A stretch of DNA of 64,000 nt, taken from positions 310,001 through 374,000 of the forward strand of contig NZ_CP022297.1 in assembly GCF_017310015.1 (NCBI RefSeq), read 5' to 3'. Origin of the DNA: Marinobacterium iners. GTDB taxonomy: Bacteria > Pseudomonadota > Gammaproteobacteria > Pseudomonadales > Balneatricaceae. The notes beneath the pieces were generated by a model. The model saw only the letters and a list, made by a program, of their open reading frames with translations. It did not search any database and was not told the origin of the DNA. Below, piece after piece: positions 61,786 through 64,000 of the stretch. Position 1 is the stretch's first letter. Every line of letters starts with the position of its first letter. A program made the translations under genes and the position numbers.

Positions 61786-63453
61786 TCAGGCTGACAGCAT
61801 TTCTCGTGCATGCTCCATTGACGTCCGCGTAATATCGACACCGCCCAGCATGCGGGCAACTTCTTCTACCCTTTGGGCCTCGCTCAATCTTGATACCCGG
61901 GTCTGGGATGTACCTTTCTGTCCCTTTTTGCTTACAAACAGGTGCTGATGCCCTTGTGCCGCCACTTGGGGCTGGTGTGTTACACACAAAACCTGGACCC
62001 GTTCACCCAGTTCACGCAGCATCCGACCGACCACTTCAGCAATGGCGCCACCGATACCCACATCGACTTCATCAAATACCAGTGTTGGGGTGCTGGATGT
62101 CTGTGCCGTAACCACCTGTATCGCCAGGCTGATTCGGGACAGTTCACCACCTGATGCAACTTTTGCCAGTGCACGGGCTGGCTGGCCCTCGTTGGTGCTA
62201 ATCAGGAACTCGACCTCTTCAAGGCCGCTAGCACTGTAGCGCTCAGTATCCAGTGGCGTCAGACACGCACTGAAACGGGCGGCAGGCATGCCAAGGGCAT
62301 GCAGCTGAGCGTCCACCAAGCGGTCCAAGTGCTCGGCCTGTTGTTGCCGTGCAAGGCTGAGCTCAGCGGCGGTTTTGAGGTAGCTCTGCCAGGCCGATTC
62401 TACTTCGTCGGCCAGTAATTCAATTTCGTTGTCGGATCGGGTCAGGCCCATCAGCTCCTGCTGTAGAGATTGCTGGAACTCAATAAGCTGCTCAGGCAAT
62501 AAGCGGTGTTTGCGCGCTACATCGTAGATGGCCGTCAGGCGTTCTTCCACCTCCTGCTGGCGTTCGGGGTTGATTTCTACTGCTTCCAAAAAATGACGGA
62601 CCTCGCGACCGGCTTCTTCCACCTGTATCAGTGCGCTGTTAAACATTTCATTGGCCTGTTGCAGACGCGAATCTTCCGTGCCGAGCTGCTGCAGCAGCTG
62701 AAGGCAGTGATGCAACATGGACTGGCAGTTGAGACTATCATCCTCATGGCTGATATTGAGCAATTGCTGACCTGTGCCTAACAGGCTACCGGCATTTTCC
62801 AGCAGTTGCTGCTCATGTTCCAGCTGCTCCAGTTCTCCCTGCGTCAGCGCAAGTTGCTCCAGCTCTTCGACCTGGTAGCTCAATAGTTGAATGCGTGCAT
62901 TGCGCTCGTCCGATACTTGGGTAAGTTGTTCAAGCTCGGCATGCTGGCGGCGCCATTTGTGGTATAGGCGGCGTGCTTCTTCAGTCAGCTCGGTATGGTT
63001 TCCGAATTCGTCCAGCAGCACCCGGTGATGATCCTTTTTCAACAGCCGTTGATGCTCGTGCTGGCCATGAATGTCGACCAGGTACTGGCCGAGTTCGCGC
63101 AGCAATGCCAGAGGGGTGGGGCGACCATTGATGTAGCTTCGACTGCGGCCTTCACGTGTGATGACACGGCGTAAATGGCATTCCTGAGGGTCACCCTCCA
63201 GGTCGTGTTCGCTGAGCCACAGCCTGGCCTGTGGGATTGTGCGGATATCAAAGCTGGCCGTGAGCTCGGCGCGCTCTGAGCCGCTGTTGACACTGTCACT
63301 GTCAGCTCGATCACCCAGGCAGAGTCCGAGGGCGTCCAGCATGATTGACTTGCCGGCGCCGGTTTCGCCGCTGATGACGGTCATCCCTCGATCCAGCTCG
63401 ACTTCAAGGTCGCTCACGATGGCGAAGTTGCGGATGGTCAGTTGGGTCAGCAT
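61786..63453 (-). CDS. recN: DNA repair protein RecN
   Basis: The 555-residue SMC-like ATPase acts in double-strand break repair. Walker A GETGAGKS is at 29–36, a long coiled-coil region with many Glu, Gln and Leu residues fills the middle (about 150–370), and the C-terminal half carries the SGGELSRISLAI signature and Walker B LVFDEVDVGIGG. The ATG at 63453 gives MLTQLTIRNFAIV, the family start; a GTG nine bases upstream is possible. It is convergent with fur, 20 bases away. Confidence 0.96.
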   Translation of the reverse strand: MLTQLTIRNFAIVSDLEVELDRGMTVISGETGAGKSIMLDALGLCLGDRADSDSVNSGSERAELTASFDIRTIPQARLWLSEHDLEGDPQECHLRRVITREGRSRSYINGRPTPLALLRELGQYLVDIHGQHEHQRLLKKDHHRVLLDEFGNHTELTEEARRLYHKWRRQHAELEQLTQVSDERNARIQLLSYQVEELEQLALTQGELEQLEHEQQLLENAGSLLGTGQQLLNISHEDDSLNCQSMLHHCLQLLQQLGTEDSRLQQANEMFNSALIQVEEAGREVRHFLEAVEINPERQQEVEERLTAIYDVARKHRLLPEQLIEFQQSLQQELMGLTRSDNEIELLADEVESAWQSYLKTAAELSLARQQQAEHLDRLVDAQLHALGMPAARFSACLTPLDTERYSASGLEEVEFLISTNEGQPARALAKVASGGELSRISLAIQVVTAQTSSTPTLVFDEVDVGIGGAIAEVVGRMLRELGERVQVLCVTHQPQVAAQGHQHLFVSKKGQKGTSQTRVSRLSEAQRVEEVARMLGGVDITRTSMEHAREMLSA

Positions 63454-63542
63454 GATAATCACACGTGGTTATTTATACAGTGTTTACTGTATAAGCCATT
63501 TGATCGATACCTGCAATCCCCAGCTGAAAAAAATCTTGCTGC

Positions 63543-63573
63543 CGGTTGAATCCATCTGAGAGAGCCCCATATA
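63543..63573 (+). promoter_or_regulatory. Heat-shock (sigma-32 type) promoter of grpE
   Basis: CGGTTGAA (ending at 63550) and CCCCATATA (63565–63573) have a 14-base spacer, close to the sigma-32 consensus CTTGAA–N13–17–CCCCATNT. It lies 45 bp before the grpE start. Confidence 0.8.
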
Positions 63574-63617
63574 GATGCCATCAACGCCAATACTCAAGTG
63601 TCAGTTGGAGAGACCTG

Positions 63618-64000
63618 ATGTCGAAAGAGCAGCAGAATCAGAATGAAGCCGTCGAGCCGGTTCAAAACGAACCTGAAGTGCTGGTCGCCGAAGGTGAAGT
63701 TGTAGAGCCAGGTGCTGCCGAAGAGACGGAAGTCAGCCTGATCCAGCAGCTGGAAGAATCCCGCGCTGAGGTTGACGCTTTGAAAAAGGAACTGGTTGAG
63801 CTCAAACCGCGTGCGCAGGCCGAAATTCAGAACATTCGCCGCCGTGCCGAGCAGGATGTGGAAAAGGCACACAAGTTTGGTCTGGAAAAATTTGCGACAG
63901 AGTTGCTGCCGGTGGTGGATAGTCTTGAGCGTGCAATTGAAGCCAGTCAGGGCGATGAAGAGAAGGTCAAGGCGATCCGTGAAGGTGTCGAGATGACACT
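63618..64000 (+). CDS. grpE: Nucleotide exchange factor GrpE (cut by window end)
   Basis: The frame starts at ATG 63618 (GGAG nine bases upstream) and remains open to the end of the window, giving 127 residues. The acidic N-terminal stretch is followed by a coiled coil (QQLEESRAEVDALKKELVEL) and the GrpE signature AEIQNIRRRAEQDVEKAHKF, then KFATELLPVVDSLERAIEAS. GrpE releases ADP from DnaK. Together with the heat-shock promoter the call is secure. dnaK probably follows outside the window. Confidence 0.96.
   Translation, partial: MSKEQQNQNEAVEPVQNEPEVLVAEGEVVEPGAAEETEVSLIQQLEESRAEVDALKKELVELKPRAQAEIQNIRRRAEQDVEKAHKFGLEKFATELLPVVDSLERAIEASQGDEEKVKAIREGVEMT

Overview
The window is chromosomal DNA from a gammaproteobacterium. 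The 16S rRNA, the IlvY/IlvC pair, SmpB–tmRNA, the Fur/BamE/RatA/RnfH/RecN/GrpE cluster, RlmJ, YcaO and a caa3-type oxidase operon with a DUF2909–SURF1 block suggest a marine Oceanospirillales-like organism (Marinobacterium-like is my guess, not tested). Core genes are moderately GC-rich. Several inserted genes are clearly AT-richer.

Layout. 1–0.5 kb: the end of clpB. 0.9–2.5 kb: an IS1380-family element. 2.7–7.2 kb: a GGDEF diguanylate cyclase, then an accessory patch with an antitoxin beside a frameshifted ParE-like toxin, an orphan C4 zinc ribbon, an Mrr-type restriction endonuclease, an EEP-family nuclease and a methyltransferase with an internal deletion. The patch lies between two diverged copies of the start of a VF530/DUF2132 gene. 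7.2–14.5 kb: HerA-like ATPase, OsmC–YcaO fusion, SIMPL protein, response regulator, lipoprotein and RlmJ. 14.7–26.2 kb: ilvIH, a polyamine ABC transporter (potFGHI), a Tat-exported dienelactone hydrolase, an SLC13 transporter, and divergent ilvY/ilvC. 26.6–28.7 kb: three tandem single-domain protoglobin-like genes. 28.7–38.1 kb: pssA and a complete caa3 cytochrome oxidase and haem A assembly operon. 38.2–43.6 kb: a 16S–23S–5S rRNA operon with no tRNA gene in either spacer.

43.6–57.7 kb is a mobile-element hotspot at the 3' end of the tmRNA gene. From left to right it holds two decayed IS3-family transposases, a broken inovirus-type integrase fused against a truncated AlpA gene, a P4-type integrase with one frameshift, and then a filamentous phage (inovirus) prophage of about 10 kb. 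The prophage is bounded by a 27-bp repeat of the tmRNA 3' end (47628–47654 and 57673–57699). It carries repressor, operators, small regulatory and zinc-ribbon proteins, ssDNA-binding protein, coat proteins, adsorption protein, pVI-like protein, Zot-type assembly ATPase, replication initiator and integrase. A second IS1380-family copy has split the adsorption protein gene just before its C-terminal membrane anchor.

The most interesting candidate is the gene at 47776–48156. It encodes an AT-rich secreted protein that resembles the TolA/TonB C-terminal domain and sits directly behind the phage repressor, so it is probably expressed in the lysogen. TolA domain III is the receptor for the adsorption protein of filamentous phages, so this could be a soluble receptor decoy giving superinfection exclusion. 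That is an inference; the similarity was read by eye.

57.7–64 kb returns to core genes: tmRNA, smpB, an NSS-family sodium symporter, ratA–rnfH, bamE, fur, recN and the start of grpE behind a heat-shock-type promoter.
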